The notes under the pieces: model-generated | The model's database searches: none | What the model was told of the DNA's origin: nothing | What the model saw: only the letters and a program-made list of their open reading frames with translations | Translations under genes and position numbers: made by a program | Assembly: GCA_934202965.1 (NCBI GenBank) | Contig: CAKPYN010000006.1 | Coordinates: 1-64,000, forward strand | From: an uncultured Megasphaera sp. | Lineage (GTDB): Bacteria > Bacillota > Negativicutes > Veillonellales > Megasphaeraceae | Reading direction: 5' to 3' | DNA: 64,000 nt | Shown: piece by piece, positions 7,456-17,081 of the stretch | How positions within the stretch are numbered: position 1 is the stretch's first letter | How the letters are laid out: every line of letters begins with the position of its first letter

Positions 7456-7752
7456 CTATCCACAACTACAGCGTTCTGCGCGTGATTCTAATATACACTT
7501 AAGCGAGTTAGAACTGCTGGTATGGGAACGCACAACCTCTACGTTCTTTCGCTGCGCTTCTTTCAACGCGCACCGCACCATGCTGTGACTAACTGTGCTA
7601 GTGAACAAAATTACTAAATCCGGCGATCCTATTTTGGATTTAAAATCGCTCGGAACTTGCGTAAATACTTTTGCCTTATACGAATATTTTTTGCATATCG
7701 TTTTATACTGACAAACCATGCAATCATTTCCACCTACGATAACGACACTCAT
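7456..7752 (-). CDS. DUF2325 family protein, first gene of the feo operon
   Basis: A 98-residue protein starting MSVVIVGGND, as DUF2325 proteins do, with a Rossmann-like pattern (VIVGGND, DLVILFTSTVSHSMV, VEVVRSHTSSSNSL). It has cysteines at CMVCQYKTIC and a C-terminal CSCG, which could bind metal. DUF2325 proteins are frequent companions of feoAB in Negativicutes and Clostridia; their role is unknown. The start at 7752 has AAAGGAG upstream. A consensus promoter lies 80 bp upstream. Confidence 0.8.
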   Translation of the reverse strand: MSVVIVGGNDCMVCQYKTICKKYSYKAKVFTQVPSDFKSKIGSPDLVILFTSTVSHSMVRCALKEAQRKNVEVVRSHTSSSNSLKCILESRAERCSCG

Positions 7753-7832
7753 TTACATCGCTCCTTTCTATTAGCTCCGTAAATAATACTGGTGCTTCCC
7801 TTCCATTGATAATACGTTTCATTACCATATTT

Positions 7833-7861
7833 AGTATATAAAATGCTTTTTTATCTGTCAA
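7833..7861 (-). promoter_or_regulatory. feo operon promoter
   Basis: Minus-strand TTGACA (7861-7856) and TATACT (7838-7833) with 17-bp spacing, about 80 bp before the first feo gene. Such a good promoter needs repression, which fits iron-dependent control. Confidence 0.8.
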
Positions 7862-7944
7862 GTAATAAAAGTGAATATTGTTACTAAATCTTTATTTTGC
7901 CTTAAAACAGTCATTTTTTGTATTTATTTTCTAAATTTCCTATT

Positions 7945-8013
7945 ATAAATGATAATAATTTTGATAGTCGATTATATTATCTTATTGTTATTATAATTTT
8001 CATTATGATAATG
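7945..8013. promoter_or_regulatory. AT-rich region with Fur-box-like repeats
   Basis: The region between the divergent feo operon and the kinase-like gene is extremely AT-rich. It holds AATGATAATAATTTTGAT (near 7948-7965) and TTTTCATTATGATAATG (near 7997-8013), both related to the Fur consensus TGATAAT-N-ATTATCA. Neither is a perfect match and both lie upstream of the feo -35, so they could instead serve the plus-strand gene. That gene has a possible promoter, TTGATT-18-TAGAAT, at about 8036-8065. Nothing else is recognised in 7862-8160. Confidence 0.4.
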
Positions 8014-8160
8014 TAGCTTTTTTATTTTATTTTCTTGATTTTTTAGGATAAAACTTGGTAGAATGGAATGCATTATGGTAAAAATTACGTAAATATTTTC
8101 TGATACTATCTCATAATTATCTACCACATCGGCAGAATTTGAAAACGAAAGGCATTTTAT

Positions 8161-8883
8161 ATGATCAATACAACATTAGAAAAACACGTCATCCAACTGC
8201 TGCATGACCACCCAACATCCCGTATACTGTCTTTTTCTTATCAAGGTACTGGTTATTTTATTAAACGCTGCCTTCCCAATGGGCGTAATTCCTTTGCTAA
8301 AGCCAATCCGGTTACTGCATTTTTGGCCGAAGCCTATAAAATTACGGCTGTAAACAGCCGCCTGCCTCTAGCACCAACCATTGTACTTTGGGGACCCGAT
8401 TATTTTGTCATGAAAGACTGCGGGAAAACACTGCAGCGTATTGCCAAAGACGAAGAATGGACTCCTTTGCGCCAACATGTCTTCTTTGAAGCCGGCAAAA
8501 GCTTAGCCCTTCTTCATCAAGCCGGGCTGCATCATGGACGACCGGCACTGCGTGATATTGCCTTTCATAAAGAAACGAATAAAATAACATTTTTGGATTG
8601 GGAAAACGAAAAGCGTTTTTTCCATATTCAACCGGAAACGCTGGATATTCTTTTATTTATTCATAGTTGTTTCCGTGAAGAATGGCCTAGTTTGGAATTG
8701 TTAGACGCTGCCGTTACCGGATATTTGTCTATTCCTTCCAGTCATCTCATTTGGAAAAATCTAAAACAATTTATACATGCCCATTCTGCACTGTTTACGT
8801 CCTGTCACTATCTATCCGCTTTTCATTGGATTGATGTGGTATCATTAGACAAAGCCCATCAATATATCGAAACACATGCATAG
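8161..8883 (+). CDS. Lipopolysaccharide-kinase/RIO-like protein kinase-fold protein
   Basis: A 240-residue cytosolic protein with the core of an atypical small kinase fold. A Lys follows the beta-hairpin GTGYFIKRC near residue 35. The catalytic-loop motif HHGRPALRD at about 124-132 resembles the HGxPxLRD of Kdo/WaaP-type and related bacterial kinases. LDWEN near 147-151 stands where the metal-binding Asp is expected. It is divergent from feo across an AT-rich regulatory region and is followed by a terminator. The substrate is unknown; lipid A/core sugar phosphorylation is possible in a diderm. Confidence 0.6.
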   Translation: MINTTLEKHVIQLLHDHPTSRILSFSYQGTGYFIKRCLPNGRNSFAKANPVTAFLAEAYKITAVNSRLPLAPTIVLWGPDYFVMKDCGKTLQRIAKDEEWTPLRQHVFFEAGKSLALLHQAGLHHGRPALRDIAFHKETNKITFLDWENEKRFFHIQPETLDILLFIHSCFREEWPSLELLDAAVTGYLSIPSSHLIWKNLKQFIHAHSALFTSCHYLSAFHWIDVVSLDKAHQYIETHA

Positions 8884-8992
8884 TTACACCCCGCCTTCCC
8901 TATGTTCAATTCAACCATATTTGTTGTATCATACGGACAACGATACTATACTATCTTCCTTCCTAACACATATTCATTGAATTGGTATAAAA

Positions 8993-9026
8993 AACAGAGA
9001 CCGTTAATGCGATCTCTGTTTTTTTG
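8993..9026. terminator. Bidirectional terminator
   Basis: AACAGAGA (8993-9000)/TCTCTGTT (9013-9020) followed by T on the plus strand and preceded by A on the other side. It lies between the convergent kinase-like gene and the ABC exporter. Confidence 0.8.
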
Positions 9027-9041
9027 TATTCTCTATGTCAT

Positions 9042-10754
9042 TTATTGTTCAAATTGTGAAACATATAAGTCATGATACAACCCACCGCGAACCATCAATT
9101 CTTCATGGGTACCACGTTCACCAATACCCTCCGGTGTCAGTACAACAATTTCATCAGCATGCCGTATCGTGGCCAACCGGTGGGCAATCATCAATGTAGT
9201 ACGGTCAGCCGATAACGCTTGCAGTGCCTGCTGAATTTTCCGTTCTGTTTCATTATCCAGTGCCGATGTAGCTTCATCCAAAATCAGGACTGGTGGATTT
9301 TTCAAAAACACCCGCGCAATCGCCAGTCTTTGCTTTTGCCCTCCCGACAATTTGACGCCCCGCTCTCCAATCGCACTGTCATATCCATCAGGCAGATTCA
9401 TAATGAATTCATGCGCATGGGCTAGTTTAGCTGCCTCTATGATTTCCGCATCCGTTGCATTCGGTCGTCCATAGGCAATATTCTCCCGAATAGAATCAGA
9501 AAACAAAAAAACATCTTGCTGCACAATACCTATATGCCGTCGCAAAGAAGCTAATGTATATTGACGTATGTCTGTTCCATCCAAATAAATATATCCTTGT
9601 TGAATATCATAAAACCGAAGCAGTAAACTAGCTACGCTGGATTTGCCAACACCCGTCGGACCAACAATAGCCACCGTCTTTCCTTGGGAAATATCCAACG
9701 AAAAATCCTGCAGCACCGTATCACGGCCATTATACGAAAAACAAACGTGTTGAAATGATACATGCCCTTGCAGATTTCCTGCTTCTATCGCATCCGCATA
9801 GTCTTGAACGGCCGGCTGTGTATCCATTAGTTCCGTATAGCGTGTATATCCGGCTAATCCTCGCTGATACCGTTCCGTAAGCATGGTCAATTGCATAATC
9901 GGACGAATGAATACCATCAAATACATCAGAAACGCAACCAAATCACCTAGTTTCATCATCCCCAGCATGATAAAAAAGCTGCCGGCAGCAATAATCACCA
10001 AATTCGTTAAATTAGAAAAAAAGATAATACTGCTCGTTAAATACGATTCAAACAAAAATGTTCGCTGCTGGGCCTGCTGCAGCGCATGACTGGCCGTAAC
10101 AAATTTTTTTAGCTCTAATGCTTCGTTACAAAAAGATTGTACAAGACGGATGGCATTCAAACTTTCCATGGTTTGCGAACTGACCATTCCCATTTTTTCT
10201 CGCGCCTTGCGAAACGCCGACTTCATACGGCGGTTGAGAAGAATCGTTCCGCCTGTTTTGACTGCAATAAGGAATAAAACAAAAACAGCTAACTGCCAAT
10301 TAATATAAAATAAAAAAAACGCACTGCCTCCCATCGTAATCAGACAAACCATTACAAGGTTCGGCATCTGAAAAACCAAATCACCAATCTCAGAAATATC
10401 ACTAATAATTCGTGACAGCAGTTGACCGGTTTTGGCATTATCAAAAAACGAAAAGCTCATCGTTTCGATATGAGCGAACAGGCGACAACGCAAGTCATGT
10501 TCGATGCGCGTACCCATACTGCGTCCCCAATAGGATACGCCAAAGGATATACAAAGACAGGCTGCAGACAACGAAAACAAAATGACAGCCATATACAGTA
10601 ACTGTGTCATATTACCTGCCGGCAAAATTGTTTCCAAGATATATCGCACGATCATAGGAAAAGAGATTTCCATGCCGGCACTCAACACGGAACCTATGAT
10701 GACAAAAGTTAACGTACTATAATATGGCGCATAACACGCCCACAATCGTTTCAT
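9042..10754 (-). CDS. ABC transporter, fused permease/ATPase (MsbA-like exporter)
   Basis: A half-transporter of about 570 residues with six membrane helices in the first 290 residues and a C-terminal ATPase. The ATPase has Walker A GPTGVGKSS, Q-loop VQQDVFLFS, signature LSGGQKQRLAIAR, Walker B VLILDEATSALD and H-loop IAHRL. It resembles MsbA/lipid or multidrug exporters. The start at 10754 (MKRLWACY) is preceded by AGGGGG; the longer ORF is rejected. It is the last gene of the minus-strand group SBP-permease-ATPase-receptor-ChaN, so it could export a tetrapyrrole or metal complex, but this is inference from context only. Confidence 0.85.
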   Translation of the reverse strand: MKRLWACYAPYYSTLTFVIIGSVLSAGMEISFPMIVRYILETILPAGNMTQLLYMAVILFSLSAACLCISFGVSYWGRSMGTRIEHDLRCRLFAHIETMSFSFFDNAKTGQLLSRIISDISEIGDLVFQMPNLVMVCLITMGGSAFFLFYINWQLAVFVLFLIAVKTGGTILLNRRMKSAFRKAREKMGMVSSQTMESLNAIRLVQSFCNEALELKKFVTASHALQQAQQRTFLFESYLTSSIIFFSNLTNLVIIAAGSFFIMLGMMKLGDLVAFLMYLMVFIRPIMQLTMLTERYQRGLAGYTRYTELMDTQPAVQDYADAIEAGNLQGHVSFQHVCFSYNGRDTVLQDFSLDISQGKTVAIVGPTGVGKSSVASLLLRFYDIQQGYIYLDGTDIRQYTLASLRRHIGIVQQDVFLFSDSIRENIAYGRPNATDAEIIEAAKLAHAHEFIMNLPDGYDSAIGERGVKLSGGQKQRLAIARVFLKNPPVLILDEATSALDNETERKIQQALQALSADRTTLMIAHRLATIRHADEIVVLTPEGIGERGTHEELMVRGGLYHDLYVSQFEQ

Positions 10755-10853
10755 GAATCCCCCTTTGATGTATAAAGAAAAGATAGTGACTGGTACGCAG
10801 CTGCCCATCATATGTTGCTGCGCCACCGTCACTATCCATATATCGATACCTGT

Positions 10854-11774
10854 TTATTTTATTGCATGGGCTGTTTCTAACGCCAAATATTCACCTTCTG
10901 ATGCATGGGCGCATGCAATATCCCCTATTGCATCTGTATCTGCATTATAATGCACGGTATCTATGACAGCAATGCGATCTTTCGGTTGCAGTTGAGCCAA
11001 TTTTTCAGCCATCCCCAAATGGCCGGCACTATGAAAATTACCGACAACATGATAGACAACGGCTTGTGTATGTTCCTGCCGATACTGAGAAATACTTTCC
11101 GCCATGGCATCGTCTTTAAGGCACTGTGCCATAAACATGGGCTGTACCATCTGTGGAGGGATATTCATGCCGCCTTTAGCTGTATTCATACCTTGCATAG
11201 CAGCGGCAAATTTTTCTCGGTATGTTGCCGAACCTGCCCGATGCACCTTGGGAAGATATTGTTTGTCATCTCCGGCTATTTGTTCCAGCGACTGTGTTTT
11301 CGCATAGACTGCTGCCATTCGGCGAGGAATATTACCGGTCAGCACAGGGATATGATGTGCTTTGGCAAATTCTACCAGTGGTCGATATGCCATTTTATAT
11401 TGCGGCCACGGCCGAGATGCGTTCAAAAATTCAGCTTCTGTAATTGTCCCGGCTAAATACTGATTCATCACAGGTTGTACATCTCGTTCAAACATTTCCA
11501 TCGACAAGACAAGATTGGCCCCATGTTTTTGATATAATCCTTTTAAAACAGCTAATTCTGCATCATGTATCGGCTGGCTATCATGAAACTCGCCAAATAC
11601 AACAACATCATAGGCTGCCAGCCCATCTATCATAGCCGGCAGAGAAACAGGCTGGGTTGTACGACTTTGTACGAAAACCACGTTTTCTGCCGTATCTTGT
11701 GCTTCTGCACGCATAGAAGACAAGAGCGAAAAAAAGCAAAGAACAACAGCCAATATCAAGAGTTTCAGCATCAT
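10854..11774 (-). CDS. ChaN family (haem-binding/iron-regulated) protein
   Basis: The product is exported: a hydrophobic N-terminal segment (LLILAVVLCFFSLLSS) precedes the mature part. The ChaN domain is recognisable from VVVFGEFHDSQPIHDAELAVL, LSMEMFERDVQPV, RPLVEFAKAHHIPVLTGNIPRR and VVYHVVGNFHSAGHLG. ChaN-type proteins bind haem and are found near outer-membrane iron receptors, as here. The start chosen is the ATG at 11774, with AGGAGA upstream that overlaps the end of the receptor gene; earlier ATGs in the ORF lie inside the receptor gene. The signal could be a lipoprotein type, but no clear lipobox was found. Confidence 0.85.
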   Translation of the reverse strand: MMLKLLILAVVLCFFSLLSSMRAEAQDTAENVVFVQSRTTQPVSLPAMIDGLAAYDVVVFGEFHDSQPIHDAELAVLKGLYQKHGANLVLSMEMFERDVQPVMNQYLAGTITEAEFLNASRPWPQYKMAYRPLVEFAKAHHIPVLTGNIPRRMAAVYAKTQSLEQIAGDDKQYLPKVHRAGSATYREKFAAAMQGMNTAKGGMNIPPQMVQPMFMAQCLKDDAMAESISQYRQEHTQAVVYHVVGNFHSAGHLGMAEKLAQLQPKDRIAVIDTVHYNADTDAIGDIACAHASEGEYLALETAHAIK

Positions 11775-11788
11775 GTTTTTAGTTTCTC

Positions 11789-13828
11789 CTATAATTTCCA
11801 TTCTGCACCTACCCGCCACATACGGCCGTCAATATACAAGTCATCTACTTTCTTATTGAGTATGTTATCTATTCCTGCATACGTAGAAAAGTCTTTCGTC
11901 CATTTTTTGTTGAGAGAAAAGTTTAGTGTATTGTAGGTGTAGTCTTCATCATTGTACCGATACCGGCTGGCAAACTGATCCCACAATACAGCACTAATGC
12001 CGTCTTCTTTATGGTCATCATAAATCAGCTGGAACGTTGTCGTATTTTGAGCACGGTTGTTCAGCCGATTTCCAGTTATTTTATTTACGGCATCTAAATA
12101 GTTATGCGTTGCTTTAATGGTCCAACGATCATTCAGATGACGGCCGATTTCCAGCTCTACGCCATTGATTTGGGCTTTGCCGACATTAATATATTTGCTC
12201 CAGTATTCATTATCGGATTGCGTTGATTCTGTATCAATCAAATTGCTAACTTTATTGTTAAAGTATGTCAATTTTCCAAAGTTGGCACCTTTATCGGCTT
12301 CAATACTGAAATCATAACTATACGTCTTTTCCGGCTGCAAATTCGGATTTCCTTCTACATGTACAGTCGCAACCCCCATAGCTCGATTCATTACCATATA
12401 TAATTCACTGAGTGTTGGGGCTTTATAGCCTTTACCATAGTTGGCTTTAAACCGCCAATGGTTGTTAATATTGTATGTTGCACCAATCTTAGGCGTCGCT
12501 TCCGAGCCAAACTGGCTATTATGTTCCAGCCGTACCGAAGGAATCAGCAGCAATTTATCATTAACTTGCCATAAATCTTCGATATAACCTGCATAGGAAT
12601 CAACATCTTTTGCAGAAATTTTCTTATTCAGTCCTGTCGTAGAACCACCAAGCCGCGTTCCTTCATATTCAAGTCGGCGGTATTCGCCGCCAAATGTCAG
12701 ATTATGGTGATCGCCAATGTACATGGTATTCTTGGCTTCGGTTACCCACGTATTGTATTTCGCATAATCCATGTCGGCTTTTGGATAAATTCTTCCTAAT
12801 ATATTTTCCATCATAGGCGAAGGAAATGCCCGTTCATTTACTAAATTCGAATGTTTTTCCAACTGATTATAATACGTTCTGAATTGATATTCATTGCGGT
12901 TGGTTTTGCCTGTATATTCTACGCTGAATCCTTTTTGTTCATTATGATACCATTCATGTTTGTTTTTATTAACGTAAATACCCCTAAACAATGTATCCGC
13001 ATAGTCAGAACGCAAATCTTCTTTCATATAGTCAATATCAAACCGCAATTTGTTTTTATTGGCATTTTCAAAATCATAGACAGCACCGCCGTGGAAGGTG
13101 CGCCGCATGCCGTACATGGAACGGTCATAGCCATCGGTAGTAGCTCCGGTGGAGGAAACACTGTGTGTATACCGGTTGATCGGCCGCAGTTTGTCAAAAC
13201 GTCCGTCTACGACAGCACTCCAACGCCCATTTTTGCCTGTTGAAAAATTAAAATATTCTGCCGTATTTCTCGTACTAGTCACAACACCTACAGTGCCGCT
13301 GGCTTTTTCCGGTGTTTTCGTAATGATATTGATGACGCCGCCCATCGCGTCCGAGCCATACAGCGAACTAGATGGACCACGCACAATTTCGATACGGTCA
13401 ATATCGCTGACATTCAATCGCTGCAGTGCATATACATTCGTCGTTACATCCGTATCTTCCCCGGCATAGCGTTTGCCATCGACGAGAATTAATGTGTGGT
13501 TCGTACTCATGCCGCGCAAAGATACGGCATTACCAGTCATGCCAGCACGCGAAAGATTCAAGTTATTGGCTAGTGACAGTGCCGTCAAAACATCGTTAGC
13601 ACCCGTACGCTGTATATCTTCTTCGGTAATAACTTCAACGGCCTGCGGCACCGCTTGAACTTCCGCTTCCGTTTTCGTCGCTGTTACAATGACATCTTTG
13701 GTTTGTACCACCGTATCTGCCGCGGTTGTTTCCGCAGCCCCTACGGGCATCGACATACCCGCCAAAACAGCGGCAGACAATACAGCCATTCTACTTGCAT
13801 ACAGTTTCTTTTTCTTGTACCTATTCAT
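11789..13828 (-). CDS. TonB-dependent outer-membrane receptor (haem/siderophore type)
   Basis: The protein has about 679 residues. A signal peptide (cleavage around GAAETTAAD) is followed by a TonB-box-like segment KDVIVTATKTEAEV. The plug domain runs to about residue 190 (DVLTALSLANNLNLS, LILVDGKRYAGED, IEIVRGPSSSLYGSDAMGGVINIITK), followed by a 22-strand-type barrel ending in a C-terminal aromatic/hydrophobic residue (VGAEWKL). The start at 13828 follows GGGAGGA. The neighbouring importer and ChaN suggest haem or a siderophore as ligand, but no FRAP/NPNL haem signature was confirmed. Confidence 0.93.
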   Translation of the reverse strand: MNRYKKKKLYASRMAVLSAAVLAGMSMPVGAAETTAADTVVQTKDVIVTATKTEAEVQAVPQAVEVITEEDIQRTGANDVLTALSLANNLNLSRAGMTGNAVSLRGMSTNHTLILVDGKRYAGEDTDVTTNVYALQRLNVSDIDRIEIVRGPSSSLYGSDAMGGVINIITKTPEKASGTVGVVTSTRNTAEYFNFSTGKNGRWSAVVDGRFDKLRPINRYTHSVSSTGATTDGYDRSMYGMRRTFHGGAVYDFENANKNKLRFDIDYMKEDLRSDYADTLFRGIYVNKNKHEWYHNEQKGFSVEYTGKTNRNEYQFRTYYNQLEKHSNLVNERAFPSPMMENILGRIYPKADMDYAKYNTWVTEAKNTMYIGDHHNLTFGGEYRRLEYEGTRLGGSTTGLNKKISAKDVDSYAGYIEDLWQVNDKLLLIPSVRLEHNSQFGSEATPKIGATYNINNHWRFKANYGKGYKAPTLSELYMVMNRAMGVATVHVEGNPNLQPEKTYSYDFSIEADKGANFGKLTYFNNKVSNLIDTESTQSDNEYWSKYINVGKAQINGVELEIGRHLNDRWTIKATHNYLDAVNKITGNRLNNRAQNTTTFQLIYDDHKEDGISAVLWDQFASRYRYNDEDYTYNTLNFSLNKKWTKDFSTYAGIDNILNKKVDDLYIDGRMWRVGAEWKL

Positions 13829-13950
13829 TTTCAACATCCTCCCTTTCATCTTTGAACTTTTTCTTGCCGTCTGAATAATGCAAACATGCATCATTCTGGT
13901 GACAGGGTTTTGGTTTTATAGTTACGTCCTCTGCAAGACGTATTCATCCG

Positions 13951-14739
13951 TTATACTGCAGCATACGGAAAACATGCCAAATAGCTTTCGTTATGTTCAT
14001 GTACTTCAGTTACGACAGCCCGTATTCCGTATAATGGCTCTAAAATATCCTGCCGGAACACATCGCGCACAGAACCATCGGCTACAATTTTTCCGTGCTT
14101 TACAGCAATCAAGCGATGACTGTAACGGGCTGCATGATTTAAATCATGCATAACCATAATAACGGTAATATGGCGTGTCTGATATAAATGTACAATCAGT
14201 TCCATCAAATCCAGTTGATGGTGAATATCAAGATACGTCGTAGGTTCATCTAAAAGCAAAATCTGCGGTTCTTTCGCAATCGCCATAGAAAGCCACGCTC
14301 GCTGGCGTTCACCGCCGGATAACGCCGACAGTCGATTATGCTGCAATGCCGTCATTTCAGTAGCCTTCAATGCCGTATCAATAGCCTGCACGTCATTCTC
14401 GCTTAGTTTGGAAAATAAACCTTGATATGGAAGTCGTCCATACGTAACCAAATCGCGAACCGTCATATCCCCCGGAGCATGCACCGATTGCGGCATCACG
14501 GAAATAACGCGAGCTATCGTCTTGCGATCCATGCGTTGTAAATCATTGCCGTCCAGATAAACCGCTCCCTCTGTAGGCACCAGCAATCGCCCCAAGGATT
14601 TGAGCAATGTTGACTTTCCCGAACCATTGGGACCAATAATTGAAACAATTTCCGGCTTGTCAAAAGAAATATTCAGCATATCCGCAATAATTTTCGTTCC
14701 ATACTGCAGACGCAAGTTTTCTGTAATCAGTTTACTCAT
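13951..14739 (-). CDS. Iron(III)/haem ABC importer ATPase (FecE/HmuV type)
   Basis: A 262-residue ATPase with Walker A GPNGSGKSTLLK near residue 37, Q-loop VMPQSVH, signature LSGGERQRAWLSMA, Walker B ILLLDEPTTYLD and H-loop MVMHDLNHAARY. The pattern is that of FepC/BtuD-type importers. The start at 14739 overlaps the permease stop by 4 bp (ATGA); the longer ORF upstream runs inside the permease gene. It powers uptake through the adjacent permease. Confidence 0.95.
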   Translation of the reverse strand: MSKLITENLRLQYGTKIIADMLNISFDKPEIVSIIGPNGSGKSTLLKSLGRLLVPTEGAVYLDGNDLQRMDRKTIARVISVMPQSVHAPGDMTVRDLVTYGRLPYQGLFSKLSENDVQAIDTALKATEMTALQHNRLSALSGGERQRAWLSMAIAKEPQILLLDEPTTYLDIHHQLDLMELIVHLYQTRHITVIMVMHDLNHAARYSHRLIAVKHGKIVADGSVRDVFRQDILEPLYGIRAVVTEVHEHNESYLACFPYAAV

Positions 14740-15746
14740 GCGTTTCGCATCCTCCGTTTTAATAAATATAAGAAGAATGGTGCGCCAATGAAAGACATAA
14801 AAATGCCTACCGGCACTTCCACGGGGCTGAATACGGTCCGTGCTGCCACATCTGCCGCAACAACGAGAACTGCGCCGAAAATAGCCGAACACGGCAATAG
14901 TGATTCAAAATCAGAACCAACAATCAAACGCATAACATGCGGCACAATTAAGCCGACAAATCCCAATAGTCCCGCTACACTGACCGCCGAAGCTGCTAAT
15001 AAGGCTGCTAAAGCCACTAGCATGCCTCGTGTTCGTTCTGTATGCACACCCAGTGTTTTAGCAACATCATCACCAAGCTGCAGTGCATTCAGCTTGCGAT
15101 AATAACAAATGGTCCCAACGATCCCCAGTACGCTGTACGGTAAAATCATACGGACATGCTGCCAATTGCTTCCGGCAAAACCGCCTGCCATCCACGAAAC
15201 AGTCCCTTGAATTTTATCTGAAAAAAACACAGATAATGCCGTCATACCGCCGCCAAAAAAAGCGGCAACGGCTACGCCGGCTAATACAAGACGCAAGGGA
15301 TTCACGCCTCGTTCATAGGACAGAAAAAAGACAACAGCTGCCGCAAACATAGCTCCCAAAAATGCTGCCAAAGGAACTAAACTAGTAAATGCCGGCGCAA
15401 TCAGCATTAAGGCCATTGCCGCTAATCCGGCACCGGCAGAAATACCGATAATACCAGGATCAGCTAATGGATTGCGGAGAATTCCCTGCAAGATACAGCC
15501 GGATAATGCCAAGTTGGCACCTGCCAAGGCTGCGCAAACAGCGCGCGGCATACGAAGTGTATAAATAATACGGTAATTATCTGTTTGTCCTGGTACAGTG
15601 ATCGCTTGATAAATATCGGACAAAGAAATATGAACCGCACCAGCGGCAATAGCTAATACCAAGGACAGTACTAGCAGCAGCAATCCGCCGCATAATGCAG
15701 CTAATCGCACTGCACTTCGCTTATCTTCCGTTGTGACATGTTCCAT
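14736..15746 (-). CDS. FecCD-family permease of an iron/haem ABC importer
   Basis: About 336 residues with ten predicted membrane helices and the family motifs LRMPRAVCAALAGANLALSGCILQGILRNPLADPGIIGISAGA and GLIVPHVMRL (quoted discontinuously in function: gate and ATPase-coupling loops). The start at 15746 has AAGGAGG upstream and overlaps the stop of the binding-protein gene (TAATG), so the three importer genes are translationally coupled. It forms a homodimeric channel for a siderophore, haem or cobalamin-like ligand; iron-type regulation upstream favours the first two. Confidence 0.95.
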   Translation of the reverse strand: MEHVTTEDKRSAVRLAALCGGLLLLVLSLVLAIAAGAVHISLSDIYQAITVPGQTDNYRIIYTLRMPRAVCAALAGANLALSGCILQGILRNPLADPGIIGISAGAGLAAMALMLIAPAFTSLVPLAAFLGAMFAAAVVFFLSYERGVNPLRLVLAGVAVAAFFGGGMTALSVFFSDKIQGTVSWMAGGFAGSNWQHVRMILPYSVLGIVGTICYYRKLNALQLGDDVAKTLGVHTERTRGMLVALAALLAASAVSVAGLLGFVGLIVPHVMRLIVGSDFESLLPCSAIFGAVLVVAADVAARTVFSPVEVPVGIFMSFIGAPFFLYLLKRRMRNA

Positions 15747-16711
15747 TACTGTCCTCCTTGTCCGTATAAACAATCAGCCATATATGCCATAGCGTCACCA
15801 ATACGACTGCCCGGATTTACGGTAAACAAATCCATCGGCAGTTCATAAATACGACCATTTTTTACAGCAGTTGTCTGATTCCACGCTTCATTTGTTTGCA
15901 TCTGTTCTTTAAAGCGAGCCATCATATCTGGCGTATTACCCATGGAAATAATAAAAATAACTTCCGGATCTTGTTTGACAACATATTCCAAACTCAGCGG
16001 AATAAACTGTCCTTGTAACGAAGTATCCAAGTCAGCAATATTGATACCATGCAACCGTTTCAACAAATCTCCGGAAAACGTCAAACTGCCTGCCATATTG
16101 TTGCTGTCGGGATTACTGAACAAAATCAACGTCTTCGGTCCTTGCTTTCCTGCCGTCTTGGCAGAAGCTGTTTCACACTGCTGGGTAATAGCATCTATTT
16201 TAGCCTGCGCTGCTTGGGTATCACTCGTTAATTCTCCAAAAAACGTTAGTGTTTTAAGCGTATCTTCATAGGTATCCAACGAATTAATATATAACGGAAT
16301 ATGATTCTGTTCCATGGTTTCCCTCAACTGATTATGAAATGGTACATTGACGCCAATCACTAAATCGGGCTTTAAGGACAAAATCTTTTCAACATTCGGC
16401 GAATGAATAATACCCACATCCGGCACCTGTGCTGTTATGGCTGCCAGTTCTGGCGACATAGATTTTGACGTCGGTTTGCCAACGACTGCCTCTTGACCGC
16501 CGGCAGCAACATACATATCCATATTGGATACATTCAAAAAAACAACACGTTTAGGATGTACGGGGATTTCCATTGTCTTTCCTGTACTATCGGTCACCTG
16601 TCTCATGGCTATATCTGCTGTATTCGCATCGCCGCGCAGCATCATATACGCAATACCGCCAAACAAGCATAGGACAATACCCAATACAACAAATAACACT
16701 GTCTTTCGCAA
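15746..16711 (-). CDS. Periplasmic binding protein of the iron/haem importer
   Basis: A 321-residue class III substrate-binding protein. The N-terminal segment LFVVLGIVLCLFGGIAYMML acts as a signal/anchor; there is a Cys in it but no standard lipobox, so the protein may be anchored by an uncleaved helix. The binding domains show the FecB/BtuF pattern: HPKRVVFLNVSNMDMYVAAGG, LKPDLVIGV, DTYEDTLKTLTFFGELT and PEVIFIISMGN. It is the first gene of the group and lies behind a promoter with Fur-like boxes. The ligand is not determined; the receptor next door suggests a haem or siderophore complex. Confidence 0.92.
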   Translation of the reverse strand: MRKTVLFVVLGIVLCLFGGIAYMMLRGDANTADIAMRQVTDSTGKTMEIPVHPKRVVFLNVSNMDMYVAAGGQEAVVGKPTSKSMSPELAAITAQVPDVGIIHSPNVEKILSLKPDLVIGVNVPFHNQLRETMEQNHIPLYINSLDTYEDTLKTLTFFGELTSDTQAAQAKIDAITQQCETASAKTAGKQGPKTLILFSNPDSNNMAGSLTFSGDLLKRLHGINIADLDTSLQGQFIPLSLEYVVKQDPEVIFIISMGNTPDMMARFKEQMQTNEAWNQTTAVKNGRIYELPMDLFTVNPGSRIGDAMAYMADCLYGQGGQ

Positions 16712-16727
16712 CTCAATTCCTCCTCAA

Positions 16728-16757
16728 AATAGCAGCTCCTTTGTAGAAGCTGCTATT
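16728..16757 (-). other. Leader hairpin before the binding-protein gene
   Basis: AATAGCAGCT (16728-16737) pairs perfectly with 16748-16757 across a 10-nt loop. In the transcript the stem ends just before TTTTGAGGAGG, so it sits beside the Shine-Dalgarno and could affect translation or cause partial termination. Confidence 0.55.
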
Positions 16758-16775
16758 ATTATATGAAAAATATTT

Positions 16776-16853
16776 TAAGAATCATTATCTAATATAATAT
16801 CAGACATAGCCGTCTTTGTCTACATAAAGGTTATAAAATAATTATGATTATCA
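16776..16853 (-). promoter_or_regulatory. Promoter and Fur-like boxes of the importer operon
   Basis: Minus-strand TAGACA (16822-16817) and TATTAT (16799-16794) are 17 bp apart. A Fur-like site TAAGAATCATTATCT (16776-16790) covers the start of transcription. A second, TAATTATGATTATCA (16839-16853), lies upstream of the -35. Both carry one good ATTATC half. This predicts iron repression of the importer, receptor, ChaN and exporter genes. Nothing else is recognised in 16854-17081 except the start region of the plus-strand gene. Confidence 0.6.
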
Positions 16854-17081
16854 GAATATTTTCATTGAATTATATGCTGCGTTTATTGGTACAAATGAAT
16901 TGTCCCCTTTTCAAGAGAAAGCATCTCGAAAACAACTATCGTTTCTATTCTTTATAGGTATGTATTAGATACTAATTCTTAATTTTATTTTATACAGCAT
17001 ATATGATATACTGCTAGTAAACATACTATAAAAGCAAGAAAATCATCTTGCCCAACATTCTATGATATAAGGAGAATACAT

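Noticed and set aside
14740..14892. N-terminal extension of the importer ATPase ORF
   Set aside because: It is the permease gene read in another frame; the ATGA-overlapping start at 14739 fits the family length.
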